DNA from: Aldehydirespirator sp965200005
GTDB taxonomy: Bacteria; Actinomycetota; Acidimicrobiia; Acidimicrobiales; Aldehydirespiratoraceae
DNA: 64,000 nucleotides
Reading direction: 5' to 3'
Assembly (NCBI GenBank): GCA_965200005.1
Contig: OZ241331.1
Coordinates: 1 to 64,000 of the forward strand
Shown here: piece by piece, positions 41,735 through 50,354 of the stretch
Position numbering within the stretch: the first letter of the stretch is position 1
Layout: every line of letters starts with the position of its first letter
Made by a program: the position numbers and the translations under genes
Notes under the pieces: model-generated
What the model was told of the DNA's origin: nothing
Databases searched by the model: none
What the model saw: only the letters and a program-made list of their open reading frames with translations

Positions 41735-43156
41735 ATGAGACGCGGCGAAATCCAGCAGCAGGTAGCAGTCTCAAACTTATGGCGAGTCCGCCCTAACGAT
41801 TGGCACCACGAAGACCCTGACCTGCGTGACGCCTCCAAAGCACCGTTTGAATACTCCGCCGGAGTGCTGTCGGATTTGTGCCGTGGCGGCCTGTATGTGC
41901 TGCTTGGGCCCAGGCGTGTGGGCAAATCCGTTGAGATGAAGCTCACGATTCAACGCCTACTCAAAGAAGGTGCTGACCCTCGCTGTGTGGTGCATTTGGC
42001 GGTCGATGGCTGGACCGCTCGAGATCTTGATCGCGGAGTCAATGCCGTCTACTCCCTGACGCCGTCCAACAGCCACATCACCTGGTTTGTGGATGAGATC
42101 ACCTCAATAAAGGATGGCTGGCCGGCTCGTATCAAATGGCTAAGGGACAATCACCCTCGCTTCCGAGATGACACAGTGGTGCTAACTGGGTCGTCTTCTT
42201 CGAATCTGAATGAGTCACTTAGCGCTCTTGCGGGGCGGCGCGGTCCGACAAGCGTTCCTGACCGGGTCTTGTTGCCGTTCGGATTCAGAACGTTTGCCGA
42301 CCTAATTCACGGAGAGGCGCCACTCACGTCGGTCGAGCGAATCAACCTGTCGCGCGTCACGTCACACGAACTTCAGGACGCGGTACTCGCTGTATCGGGC
42401 TGGATGCACACCCTTATCAGCGCGTGGGATCTGTATCTGCATGTTGGCGGTTTCCCACAAGCGGTAACTGAGTTCTTGGACACTCGACTGCCAGATACCA
42501 ACCTGCCGCGGACTCTGCGACGGATTATTGGTGCCGATGCGTTCGCTCGGGCTCGAATCTCAGAGTTACAAACCGATGTACTACTTCGATTGTTGCAGCA
42601 GCGAATCGGGGCTCCGATCAATAGATCTCGACTTGCACGTGAGATAGACGTCTCGCCTGACACAGCTCGCAGACATTTGGATCGCTTGCGAGACTCCTTT
42701 ATCACGTGGCCCATGCATCAAGCAACCGTCGGACGAGAAGGAACGCTGAGACCACAACCTCGATCTCAGTCAAAGGTCTATTTCACAGACCCCGCATACT
42801 TCCGGTTCGGAACTCCGCACGCTGCTCTCGATATGACCAAGGCGACAGAGCAACAACTCGGTGTAGCGCTAAGTCGGAGTTTTGAGCACCATGAAGGCGG
42901 GCGTTACCTGATGTTTGATCGGTTGATGTTCGGTCGGACTGCGTCGGGTGCTGAGATTGACTTTGTCGGGCCGGGTCTTGGTGACTGGGTTGTTGAGTCG
43001 AAGTTCAGCGAAAACGTCCGGCTCGGGCGCGTCGGTCAGACCATTCGCTCAACCACAAGACCGGGCATAGTCGTAACAACAGACATGATCGATCTCTCCA
43101 ACCCCGACCTGCTAGCGATACCCGCAGGAGTGTTCGCTTACCTAATCGACAACTAG
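41735..43156 (+). CDS. AAA_14 / DUF4143 ATPase with PD-(D/E)xK-like C-terminus
   Basis: 473 residues. The N-terminal AAA_14 domain has Walker A LGPRRVGKSVE (about 55-65), Walker B ITWFVDEI (about 113-120) and sensor VVLTGSSSSNL. The middle has a winged-helix-like segment, INRSRLAREIDVSPDTARRHLDRL. The DUF4143-type end has GAEIDFV and WVVESKFS, the D and ExK of a PD-(D/E)xK-like fold. Such ATPases are widespread in prokaryotes, of unclear role, and frequent in variable genomic regions. It stands at the left edge of the defence-like island behind two palindromes. Its 3' end overlaps the opposite small gene by 4 bp. Confidence 0.85.
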   Translation: MRRGEIQQQVAVSNLWRVRPNDWHHEDPDLRDASKAPFEYSAGVLSDLCRGGLYVLLGPRRVGKSVEMKLTIQRLLKEGADPRCVVHLAVDGWTARDLDRGVNAVYSLTPSNSHITWFVDEITSIKDGWPARIKWLRDNHPRFRDDTVVLTGSSSSNLNESLSALAGRRGPTSVPDRVLLPFGFRTFADLIHGEAPLTSVERINLSRVTSHELQDAVLAVSGWMHTLISAWDLYLHVGGFPQAVTEFLDTRLPDTNLPRTLRRIIGADAFARARISELQTDVLLRLLQQRIGAPINRSRLAREIDVSPDTARRHLDRLRDSFITWPMHQATVGREGTLRPQPRSQSKVYFTDPAYFRFGTPHAALDMTKATEQQLGVALSRSFEHHEGGRYLMFDRLMFGRTASGAEIDFVGPGLGDWVVESKFSENVRLGRVGQTIRSTTRPGIVVTTDMIDLSNPDLLAIPAGVFAYLIDN

Positions 43157-43392
43157 GTAGCGCCGCGCCAGACACGGCACCCGAGCACACCAATGACCAA
43201 CGGAAACACGATGTCTACGGCTGCCCAAATTGGGCTCGGGGCGCCACCAACCGCCAGCAACAGGAACCAGTTATGCAGGAACATTATGACGATTGCTGCG
43301 ACCACAAAGAACGTAACGTTCGCTTCGATGTAATCCCGGGTAACGCCGCCTTCAGACCGGCGATGTCCCTCCGGGACACCGAGCAGAGTCAC
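43153..43392 (-). CDS. Small membrane protein, two helices
   Basis: Up to 79 residues from a GTG at 43392; the exact start is uncertain. Two hydrophobic segments are seen (NVTFFVVAAIVIMFLHNWFLLLAV and IWAAVDIVFPLVIGVLGCRVW). No family was recognised. It lies between convergent ATPase and TcmP genes. Its hydrophobic pattern makes it more likely real than chance, but support is moderate. Confidence 0.5.
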   Translation of the reverse strand: MTLLGVPEGHRRSEGGVTRDYIEANVTFFVVAAIVIMFLHNWFLLLAVGGAPSPIWAAVDIVFPLVIGVLGCRVWRGAT

Positions 43393-43456
43393 ATCCGCAC
43401 TCGCTCAACACTCGTGCTAATAGCTCAGCGACACTTCCGCCACTCTTTGCAATGCA

Positions 43457-44434
43457 CTAGTTCTCCGCGAGGAACCGAGGACGAGTCGGAGGTTCGTGCT
43501 CATAGAAGCGCTCACCTCCCTGGATGGGCAGAGCTGGGGAGTCATCGCCAAAGAGCGTCCTCACGCCCTTCGACTTCTCTTCGATTTGTCTACGTGTCAG
43601 TCGCGCTTCGTGTCGCATTGCGGGAAACTCCTCTGCGGCAACCTTGTAGATGTGGCTCATGATCGAAGTCCCTGCGGGATGGTCAGTCGCAAAGATCATG
43701 AAGTAGATGCGTGTTCCTTGCTCGTTACGGATCTCAATTGGGTGGGTCCAGTTGTAGCCGAGGACCGCTTCGAGCCGCCATCTCATCAGATTGACGTACT
43801 CGTCCTGAGCAACACTCGGCTTAATCTCATCATCAAGTCGGGCGCCATAGATGTGGCGCCATTGAGACGTCCCGAACATCTCGTCAATGCTGTGCGCATC
43901 CTTCGGTCTCACGACTCGGCCATCCACAGGGAGAAGACGAGTAAACATGGGAGCGGCAAAGAGTACGAACAGTTCCGTCTTGTAGTCGGAGTGTCTCCGG
44001 AACTTTGCAAGCATCTCCAGGGTTGACCACTTGGCCTCCGTAGCGTTCGGATCGACGAACGCAAACGTCGGTGCTCGACTCAAATGTCGAAGTTCCCATA
44101 GAGCTTGAGGAAGCAACTCGTTGCAATCACCTCCGTACACCCTTAGGTCTCGCCCTGGGAAGGCCTCTGTTAGCTCGGTCGACAGTTGGGCAGCCTTGTC
44201 TTCTCTTTCAAATAGGCAAACGGTCGTAAACGGCGGATCGTCGGTAGCCAAGGCAACCCACGCTGAACTATGGATGCTCTCTCCTGTCAGACGATCCTCA
44301 TTGTCCAAGCCACCAGCAAACAGGTCAACATAGATGCGCGTCGGGGAACACTTAGAGGCGGTTGTGAAGGCATCAAGGTAACGCCGCAGGATTTCAAGCT
44401 TGCCTCTTGTCCAGAATCCCCATGTCCGGGCCAT
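43457..44434 (-). CDS. tcmP: Three-Cys-motif partner protein (TcmP family)
   Basis: 325 residues. It starts WGFWTRGKLEILRRYLDAFTTAS, then has a methyltransferase-like fold: RIYVDLFAGGLDNED (motif I-like), VCLFEREDKAAQLS, and TFAFVDPNATEAKW. This matches TcmP proteins, which are almost always encoded next to a Gp37/Gp68-type three-Cys protein; here that partner ends 3 bp upstream. Function is unknown; modification of nucleic acid or protein is suggested by fold only. The pair is frequent in mobile and defence regions. Confidence 0.88.
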   Translation of the reverse strand: MARTWGFWTRGKLEILRRYLDAFTTASKCSPTRIYVDLFAGGLDNEDRLTGESIHSSAWVALATDDPPFTTVCLFEREDKAAQLSTELTEAFPGRDLRVYGGDCNELLPQALWELRHLSRAPTFAFVDPNATEAKWSTLEMLAKFRRHSDYKTELFVLFAAPMFTRLLPVDGRVVRPKDAHSIDEMFGTSQWRHIYGARLDDEIKPSVAQDEYVNLMRWRLEAVLGYNWTHPIEIRNEQGTRIYFMIFATDHPAGTSIMSHIYKVAAEEFPAMRHEARLTRRQIEEKSKGVRTLFGDDSPALPIQGGERFYEHEPPTRPRFLAEN

Positions 44435-44437
44435 CGG

Positions 44438-45187
44438 CTACCTTCCTCCAACCGGCATGGGCATGGCGTCGTGGGTGATGCCGTCAAGTTCTCTGCCGCC
44501 TGCTTTGGGGGTTCTTCCTCCCCATTGTTTGAAGAAGAACGGGACTCCAGCAGTGTCACACTGGTCACGCAGGCTTCGGACCCATTGAGCACGCATGGGC
44601 CGAGCTCTGTAGCCGCTCTCACCCCCGGCAATCAGCCAGTTGATTGACGTCAAGTCGAGATCATCCAACGGGCCCAGGAGAGGTTCGGCACTTACAAATC
44701 TCACTGCGGCCTTGACTGACCGCACGTGATCTAGCCGGAAGGCGTAGCGCTGGTTCTCGACGCTGACGCCCATCCAGACGTTCGATGGCCACTCAAGGCA
44801 ATCCGCCAGAGCCGCGAGCCGCTTGGAGCGCTTGGTCAGCAACTGATATGTGTGCTGAGGCGTTTCCGACATAACAGCGAACACACGACGGATGAAGTCC
44901 AGGGGCACTTTCGGGTGGAAGAGATCACTCATTGAGTTGACAAAGATGAGCCTTGGCGCTTTCCACCGGTAGGGCGCATCGAGAGTGTCCTCATGAAGGG
45001 TCAGGGCAAAGCCAGGGCCGCTGGTGCGCGGGTCTCCGTCGTTCAGATACTTGGGCTGATGCATCGCCCGCAGCCGCTTCGCCATCGCGAGGGCATAGCA
45101 ATTGTCGCATCCAGGCGACGTCCTGTCACAACCTGTAGTGGGGTTCCACGTAACTTCGGTCCACTCGATTGCAGAGCGGCTAGCCAT
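44438..45187 (-). CDS. Phage Gp37/Gp68-like (DUF5131) three-Cys-motif protein
   Basis: 249 residues. The start IEWTEVTWNPTTGCDRTSPGCDNCYA holds the three conserved cysteines (C20, C27, C30). LIFVNSMSDLFHPKVPLDFI, TYQLLTKRSKRL, NVWMGVSVENQ and WLIAGGESGYRARPM complete the family pattern, and it ends in FFFKQWGG. The Cys pattern resembles radical-SAM cluster binding, though activity is unproven. It forms a two-gene unit with TcmP and is divergent from the helicase gene. Confidence 0.9.
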   Translation of the reverse strand: MASRSAIEWTEVTWNPTTGCDRTSPGCDNCYALAMAKRLRAMHQPKYLNDGDPRTSGPGFALTLHEDTLDAPYRWKAPRLIFVNSMSDLFHPKVPLDFIRRVFAVMSETPQHTYQLLTKRSKRLAALADCLEWPSNVWMGVSVENQRYAFRLDHVRSVKAAVRFVSAEPLLGPLDDLDLTSINWLIAGGESGYRARPMRAQWVRSLRDQCDTAGVPFFFKQWGGRTPKAGGRELDGITHDAMPMPVGGR

Positions 45188-45372
45188 GGTGCGACTCTCG
45201 TGAAGCTCTCATGCTCGCCAATGTAGGCAGACTGTGTGACATGGTGTTGTATTCCGTCAGCCAACGCCTGGCGGTTGAGTCTTAGTTCGAAGTGGATGCT
45301 GACGGTTACCGGTCGCCACTCCTTGTTCGCGGAATCTGGGCTTGTCATAGGGGTTAGCTAGCTTGAAGGGCT

Positions 45373-48363
45373 GTGACTACAGGGACGCCGACGGCGGCAA
45401 TTGATCGGATTGTTGCTGGGTCGCAGGTTGTTGTTCGTGATGAGGAATGGCTGGTAGAGGCAACGCAGCAGACGCCGAGTGATGGGCTCAAGGTCTCGTG
45501 TGTGGGGCGTACCAGCTTCGTGCGGGATCATCACGCGACATTCCTGACCGAACTTGATGAGGTCATCCCGCTCGACCCGGCACAGACGACACTCTGCACA
45601 GATGACACACCCGGGTTCCGGCGCAGCCGCCTCATCATTGAGGCGATCATTCGCAAGACACCCGTGGCGGCAACCGACTCGGGGCTAGCAGTCTCGCAAC
45701 ATCAACTACTCAACAACCTGCAATACCAGCGGCGAGCCGCAAGTAAGGCACTTGAAGGGTTACGTCCCCGGCTGCTGATCGCTGACTCAGTCGGCCTCGG
45801 CAAGACTCTCGAAGTTGGCATGATCTTGTCAGAACTCATCCGGCGAGGCCGCGGCGAGAAGATCCTCGTGGTCACACCTCGCCACATTCTGGAGCAGTTC
45901 CAGCACGAGCTGTGGACTCGCTTCGCAATTCCGCTGATCAGGCTGGACTCCCAGGGAATCCAGCGGATCAAGCAACGCATCCCGGGAAACCGCAACCCGT
46001 TCACCACCTTCAAGCGGGCAATCATCTCGATCGACACACTCAAGAACCCGGGCCGGTACCGACATCACCTCGAAGGCATGCACTGGGACGCCGTCGTGAT
46101 TGACGAATGCCACAACCTGGTCAACCGGGGATCACTGAACAACGCCCTTGCTCGAGTGCTCGCACCACGAACCGACGCCCTGCTGCTCACCTCGGCCACC
46201 CCTCACAACGGCGATCCCAAGTCGTTTGCCGAGTTGATCCGCCTGCTTGACCCGACCGCAGTAGTTGATGCCGAGAACTTGAAGCACAGTGACATTGAGC
46301 ACCTATACGTGCGCCGCCACAAGTCTCACAGTGAGGTCAAGCCTGAATTGGGCCAAGACTGGGCATCGCGTGATGAACCGAAGGCCGTGTATGTCAAGCC
46401 GACCGCTGCGGAAACGACGTTATTTGACGAGCTTGCAGACGTCTGGTTGCGGCCAGGGCCAGGACGCAGCGCTCCGGTAAGTGGCAAGGGCAGTGCCCTG
46501 TTCCCGTGGACGTTGCTCAAGGCCGCGCTCTCATCACATCGTGCTCTGCGCGAGACCGTGAGAAACAGGATCAAAGGGCTTCAACCGAAACTGGATTCGA
46601 CACCCGCTCTGATGAGCTCGGGTGCGAGTAGCAGGACAACGATGAAGTCCAGAGTCACGATTCAGGTAGCAGCACTCGAGTCCCTTGCTGATTACTGCGA
46701 CAAAATCGAGGAGAGTGGCCAGCAGTCCAAGCTCGAACAACTCGTAGAAGAACTGCAACAGATCGGTGTTGGGCCACGATCGGCGACTCGAGTTGTTGTG
46801 TTCTCAGGGCGGATCGCCACGCTCGACTGGCTATACGACACACTGCCCAAGCGGCTGGGGCTGAAGCCCGAGAAGCAGGTAAAGGTGCTCCACGGTGGCC
46901 TCACCGATGTGCGCCAAATGGACGTGATCAACGAGTTCGGCTTGAAGAAGAGCCCGCTTCGCCTGCTGCTAACGGGTGACATGGCGTCTGAGGGAGTCAA
47001 CCTTCACCGGCAGTGTCATCATCTGATCCACTTCGATTTGACATGGTCACTGATCACAATCGAGCAACGCAACGGCCGTATAGACCGTTACGGGCAGACC
47101 AAGTCGCCTGACATCCGAGCGCTGTTGTTTGAGCCCGACAACGCCGACCTTGTCGGTGATCTCCGAATCCTCAAGAAACTCCTTGAGCGTGAACACTTTG
47201 CGCACAAGGCCTTCGGTGACTCCGCCGGTCTGCTCGGACTTCACGCGCCAAAGAAAGAAGACGAGAAGCTCACCAAAGACGTCGCTCAAGGCGTCGATGT
47301 AGACGCCATCGTGCCGGAACAACCCCGACAGAGCTTTGACCTCCTCAATCTGCTCCTGGGAGGCACGGGACTGAGTGATGCTGTGTTGAGCGAGCCACCA
47401 TCGCTGTTCAACTCCACACATGAGTTCGTGCGTGAGGCACTGCAATTGGCATACGGCGATCAGTTGCAGGGATTAGAGCCCGGGTTCGATCATGCGGACC
47501 CGACCTACTGGTCGATCAAGCCGCCTGATGACTTACAGCGCCGGCTTCGTGATCTCCCTCAGAGCTACCTCACTGAACAGAAGATCGTCGAGCGGCTAAA
47601 GGTGACAAGCAACCACGACGTGGCGGTGCGAAAGTTGGACGAGGCTCGAAACTCAACCGACTCCAAGTGGCCCGCCATTGGCTACTTGTCGCCGTTGCAT
47701 CCGACTGTTGAGTGGGCGGTCGATCGCGTGCTGATCGATGTCAATCGCAACGAGGCTCCACTCATTGCGGGGAGTGTCTCCGAACCAATCGTTTTGATTC
47801 AAGGTCTCTACAGCAACAACGCTGGACGACCTCAGATCGTGGAGTGGCTTGCTATCAACCCGAGAACGGGCACTGCTGATGACATGTTTGAGGTGCTAAA
47901 GCGAGCAGGGGTTGGCCCAAACATGACCAATCCAGGAAACATCAAAGTGCCCCCTGATGCCCAGCAACTAATACAGCAAGCGGTCAAGCACGCAATGGAC
48001 GAACTCCCCCGCCGTCGCGAGAAACACGATGAAGAAGTGGCCCGCTTGCTCCGTGATCCGCAACGACGCTTGGAGAAGTGGAAGCAAAACGAAATGGCTC
48101 GAACGGCAACTTCCCCGTCGAGTGGTGCTGACCCACAAGTAAGTAACTCGGCTGACTCATTGCGGAGGCACCGCGAGACACCGCATGAGCTCCGTCGACG
48201 CAAGGAGTTTGAGGACACTCGCAGGCGAGTCGAACGTGACATCGCGAGTCTGAAGACCCGACCGAACCCTCTGGTTCGGGTTGTGGCGGTGCTGGTACCG
48301 AACCATCACGGTCGCAGTTGGCAAGCCGACGCCCGCAAAGCATCGTGGGGAGCAATGACATGA
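45373..48363 (+). CDS. SNF2-type helicase, DrmD-like (DISARM-related)
   Basis: 996 residues; GTG start with GAAGGG upstream. Helicase motifs: Walker A DSVGLGKTLE (about 137-146), DECH box VVIDECHNL (about 240-248), motif III TSATPHN, and the second RecA domain with MASEGVNLHRQCHHLIHFDLTWSLITIEQRNGRIDRYGQ (about 536-575). The C-terminal third has a coiled, charged region. This layout matches DrmD, the SNF2-like helicase of class 1 DISARM anti-phage systems, and its relatives. Its stop overlaps the methylase ATG (ATGA), so the two are coupled. It probably translocates on incoming DNA with the methylase and the large DEAD helicase. Confidence 0.85.
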   Translation: MTTGTPTAAIDRIVAGSQVVVRDEEWLVEATQQTPSDGLKVSCVGRTSFVRDHHATFLTELDEVIPLDPAQTTLCTDDTPGFRRSRLIIEAIIRKTPVAATDSGLAVSQHQLLNNLQYQRRAASKALEGLRPRLLIADSVGLGKTLEVGMILSELIRRGRGEKILVVTPRHILEQFQHELWTRFAIPLIRLDSQGIQRIKQRIPGNRNPFTTFKRAIISIDTLKNPGRYRHHLEGMHWDAVVIDECHNLVNRGSLNNALARVLAPRTDALLLTSATPHNGDPKSFAELIRLLDPTAVVDAENLKHSDIEHLYVRRHKSHSEVKPELGQDWASRDEPKAVYVKPTAAETTLFDELADVWLRPGPGRSAPVSGKGSALFPWTLLKAALSSHRALRETVRNRIKGLQPKLDSTPALMSSGASSRTTMKSRVTIQVAALESLADYCDKIEESGQQSKLEQLVEELQQIGVGPRSATRVVVFSGRIATLDWLYDTLPKRLGLKPEKQVKVLHGGLTDVRQMDVINEFGLKKSPLRLLLTGDMASEGVNLHRQCHHLIHFDLTWSLITIEQRNGRIDRYGQTKSPDIRALLFEPDNADLVGDLRILKKLLEREHFAHKAFGDSAGLLGLHAPKKEDEKLTKDVAQGVDVDAIVPEQPRQSFDLLNLLLGGTGLSDAVLSEPPSLFNSTHEFVREALQLAYGDQLQGLEPGFDHADPTYWSIKPPDDLQRRLRDLPQSYLTEQKIVERLKVTSNHDVAVRKLDEARNSTDSKWPAIGYLSPLHPTVEWAVDRVLIDVNRNEAPLIAGSVSEPIVLIQGLYSNNAGRPQIVEWLAINPRTGTADDMFEVLKRAGVGPNMTNPGNIKVPPDAQQLIQQAVKHAMDELPRRREKHDEEVARLLRDPQRRLEKWKQNEMARTATSPSSGADPQVSNSADSLRRHRETPHELRRRKEFEDTRRRVERDIASLKTRPNPLVRVVAVLVPNHHGRSWQADARKASWGAMT

Positions 48364-50354
48364 GCTTCGAGTCGATTGTCAATCGCAACGAGTTCTTCTC
48401 CGATCACTACCTGGCTTCGGTAATCGCTGCCGATCTCAAGGGACTGTCAACACGCTGGAAGGAGGAAAAGAAACACAACAAACAGAGTGTCCGAGACCGG
48501 GTGTGCAGCATGTCGAGCGGGTACTTCAAGGCTCGGGGCCCTGCGTCGGAGGCATTCAAGAACTTCCTGGACACCGAGTCAACGGATTCGGGCTCTTCCA
48601 AGTCCAAGACTCGAAACCGGAAGCCAAATCGCAGGCAGGTTGCTGCTGCACATGCAATCAACGACGTGGTGCTTGAAACGCTGGGATTTGCACCGCACCG
48701 CGAACAGATCAAACTGTCCACGAGTGCCGAACACGCTGTGACCGTTCCGATCGCTCACTGCACCAACACTCCGAGTGGGCGGCTACTTGTGGCTGTTGAG
48801 TGTGGCTTCACATCGGAGGTGGACCAGCTGCTCGCATCTCAACTGCTTGAACCCGTCTACCGTTCCGTCGACAAGAGACGTGTCTGGGCTGCAGTCGACG
48901 CCGTGGGTGAGGTGTTTAGTGCTGTAGATCCACCTCGCTACGTGTTGGTTGTTGGTGGTGGCGCGCTGCTACTAGCTGAGCGACAGAAGTGGGCTGAGGG
49001 CCGATACTTAGCACTTGACCTCGATGGTGCTCTTGAACGGCGTGATGTCAAGGTCAAAGGCGAACTTGAGATGATCGCATCTCTGTTCACGAGTGATGCC
49101 CTGGTGCCGAGCGACGGCCGCAGCGTCTTTGAAGACTTGATAGAGCGCTCACACAAGCACGCGGTCGGAGTGTCGAGTGAGCTGCCTGACGGCCTACGTG
49201 AGAGTGTTGAGATACTGGCAAACGAAGTCATCGAACAACTCGACGATAAGGCCAGAAAACAACATAAGGCACTCTTCAGCCGCTCCGATATTGATGCCAA
49301 GGATTTAATGAGACAGTGCCTTCGCTATCTCTACCGGTTAGTGGTGCTTCTGTATGCGGAGTCTCGTCCAGAACTGGGGATAGTGCCGAGCAGCGACGAT
49401 GTATACGTCTCCGGTTACAGCCTCGAACGATTGAGAGAACTAGTTGTCGATGACATTCCGCCTGACTCTCTTGAAGGCTGCCACTTGCACACGTCTTTGG
49501 AAGCTCTCTTCCATCTCGTGAACAATGGCTGGCACGCACGAGAAAGCCAACAACAGCTGTTTGTGCAGACAAGTCCCGATCAAGCAGCCGCCAACAGTGC
49601 TGAGGCCTCCACAGAGTTATACGTGCAGATGCCAGGTGTGGAAGCAAGCCTGTTCGATCCATCCCAGACAAAGTGGCTGAACAGCAGCAGTGTGACCCTT
49701 CGAAATGAGGCCTTACACAGAGTCCTAAAGCTCCTGATGCTGGCACAGGGCAAGAAAGGTGGTCGTGGCAAGCGGCGCGGGTCATCAGACAGTGCGGGGT
49801 TCATCTCGTATGCCCAGCTTGGGATAAACCAGCTAGGGGCTGTGTATGAGGGTTTGATGGCCTACTCAGGGTTCTTTGCTGAGAAAGACCTGTACGAAGT
49901 AGCCAAAGGCGGAGATCCCAAAGACGGTGTATGGGTATTGCCGATCGAAGATGCCGACGAGTATCCCGACAATGTGTTTGTCAAAACCCGTGACGAGACG
50001 ACGGGCCAAGAGCACCGAATACTTCACCCGAAGAACAGCTTCGTCTACCGGTTATCTGGTCGAGACCGACAACGCAGTGCCAGCTACTACACGCCCGAAG
50101 TCCTAACGCAATTCGTAGTCAGTCAGACCCTAGACGAGTTGTTTAATGGGTCCATACAGGCGACAGGCGACAGGCGACAGGCGACAGGCGACAGGCGACA
50201 GGCGACAGGCGACAGGCGACAGGCGAATTTTATCACACACTGCCGCGTCAGTGTTGGATCTCACTATCTGCGAACCGGCCTTGGGATCGGGAGCGTTTGC
50301 CAACGAGACAATCAACCAACTTGCAGCAGAATACCTGCGTCGTCGCCTGGATGA
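48360..50354 (+). CDS. Adenine methylase (Eco57I/DrmMI-like), N-terminal half; truncated by repeat phase
   Basis: 664 residues as read here, from the ATG at 48360 that overlaps the helicase stop. The N-terminus is a variable helical region (RWKEEKKHNKQSVRDRV; ETLGFAPHREQIKL), followed by a conserved region ending in the motif X-like SASYYTPEVLTQFVVSQTLDELFNG (about 573-600). The frame then passes through the 7-bp repeat (QATGDRR repeats) and ends about 40 residues later in unrelated sequence. The catalytic motifs I and IV are in the other frame, so this product alone cannot methylate. With nine or twelve repeat units the frame would continue to 53340, giving a protein of about 1657 residues (nine units). 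Confidence 0.85.
   Translation: MSFESIVNRNEFFSDHYLASVIAADLKGLSTRWKEEKKHNKQSVRDRVCSMSSGYFKARGPASEAFKNFLDTESTDSGSSKSKTRNRKPNRRQVAAAHAINDVVLETLGFAPHREQIKLSTSAEHAVTVPIAHCTNTPSGRLLVAVECGFTSEVDQLLASQLLEPVYRSVDKRRVWAAVDAVGEVFSAVDPPRYVLVVGGGALLLAERQKWAEGRYLALDLDGALERRDVKVKGELEMIASLFTSDALVPSDGRSVFEDLIERSHKHAVGVSSELPDGLRESVEILANEVIEQLDDKARKQHKALFSRSDIDAKDLMRQCLRYLYRLVVLLYAESRPELGIVPSSDDVYVSGYSLERLRELVVDDIPPDSLEGCHLHTSLEALFHLVNNGWHARESQQQLFVQTSPDQAAANSAEASTELYVQMPGVEASLFDPSQTKWLNSSSVTLRNEALHRVLKLLMLAQGKKGGRGKRRGSSDSAGFISYAQLGINQLGAVYEGLMAYSGFFAEKDLYEVAKGGDPKDGVWVLPIEDADEYPDNVFVKTRDETTGQEHRILHPKNSFVYRLSGRDRQRSASYYTPEVLTQFVVSQTLDELFNGSIQATGDRRQATGDRRQATGDRRQANFITHCRVSVGSHYLRTGLGIGSVCQRDNQPTCSRIPASSPG

Noticed and set aside
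50157..50226. CRISPR-like array
   Set aside because: Units are 7 bp, perfectly tandem and without spacers; no cas genes are present.
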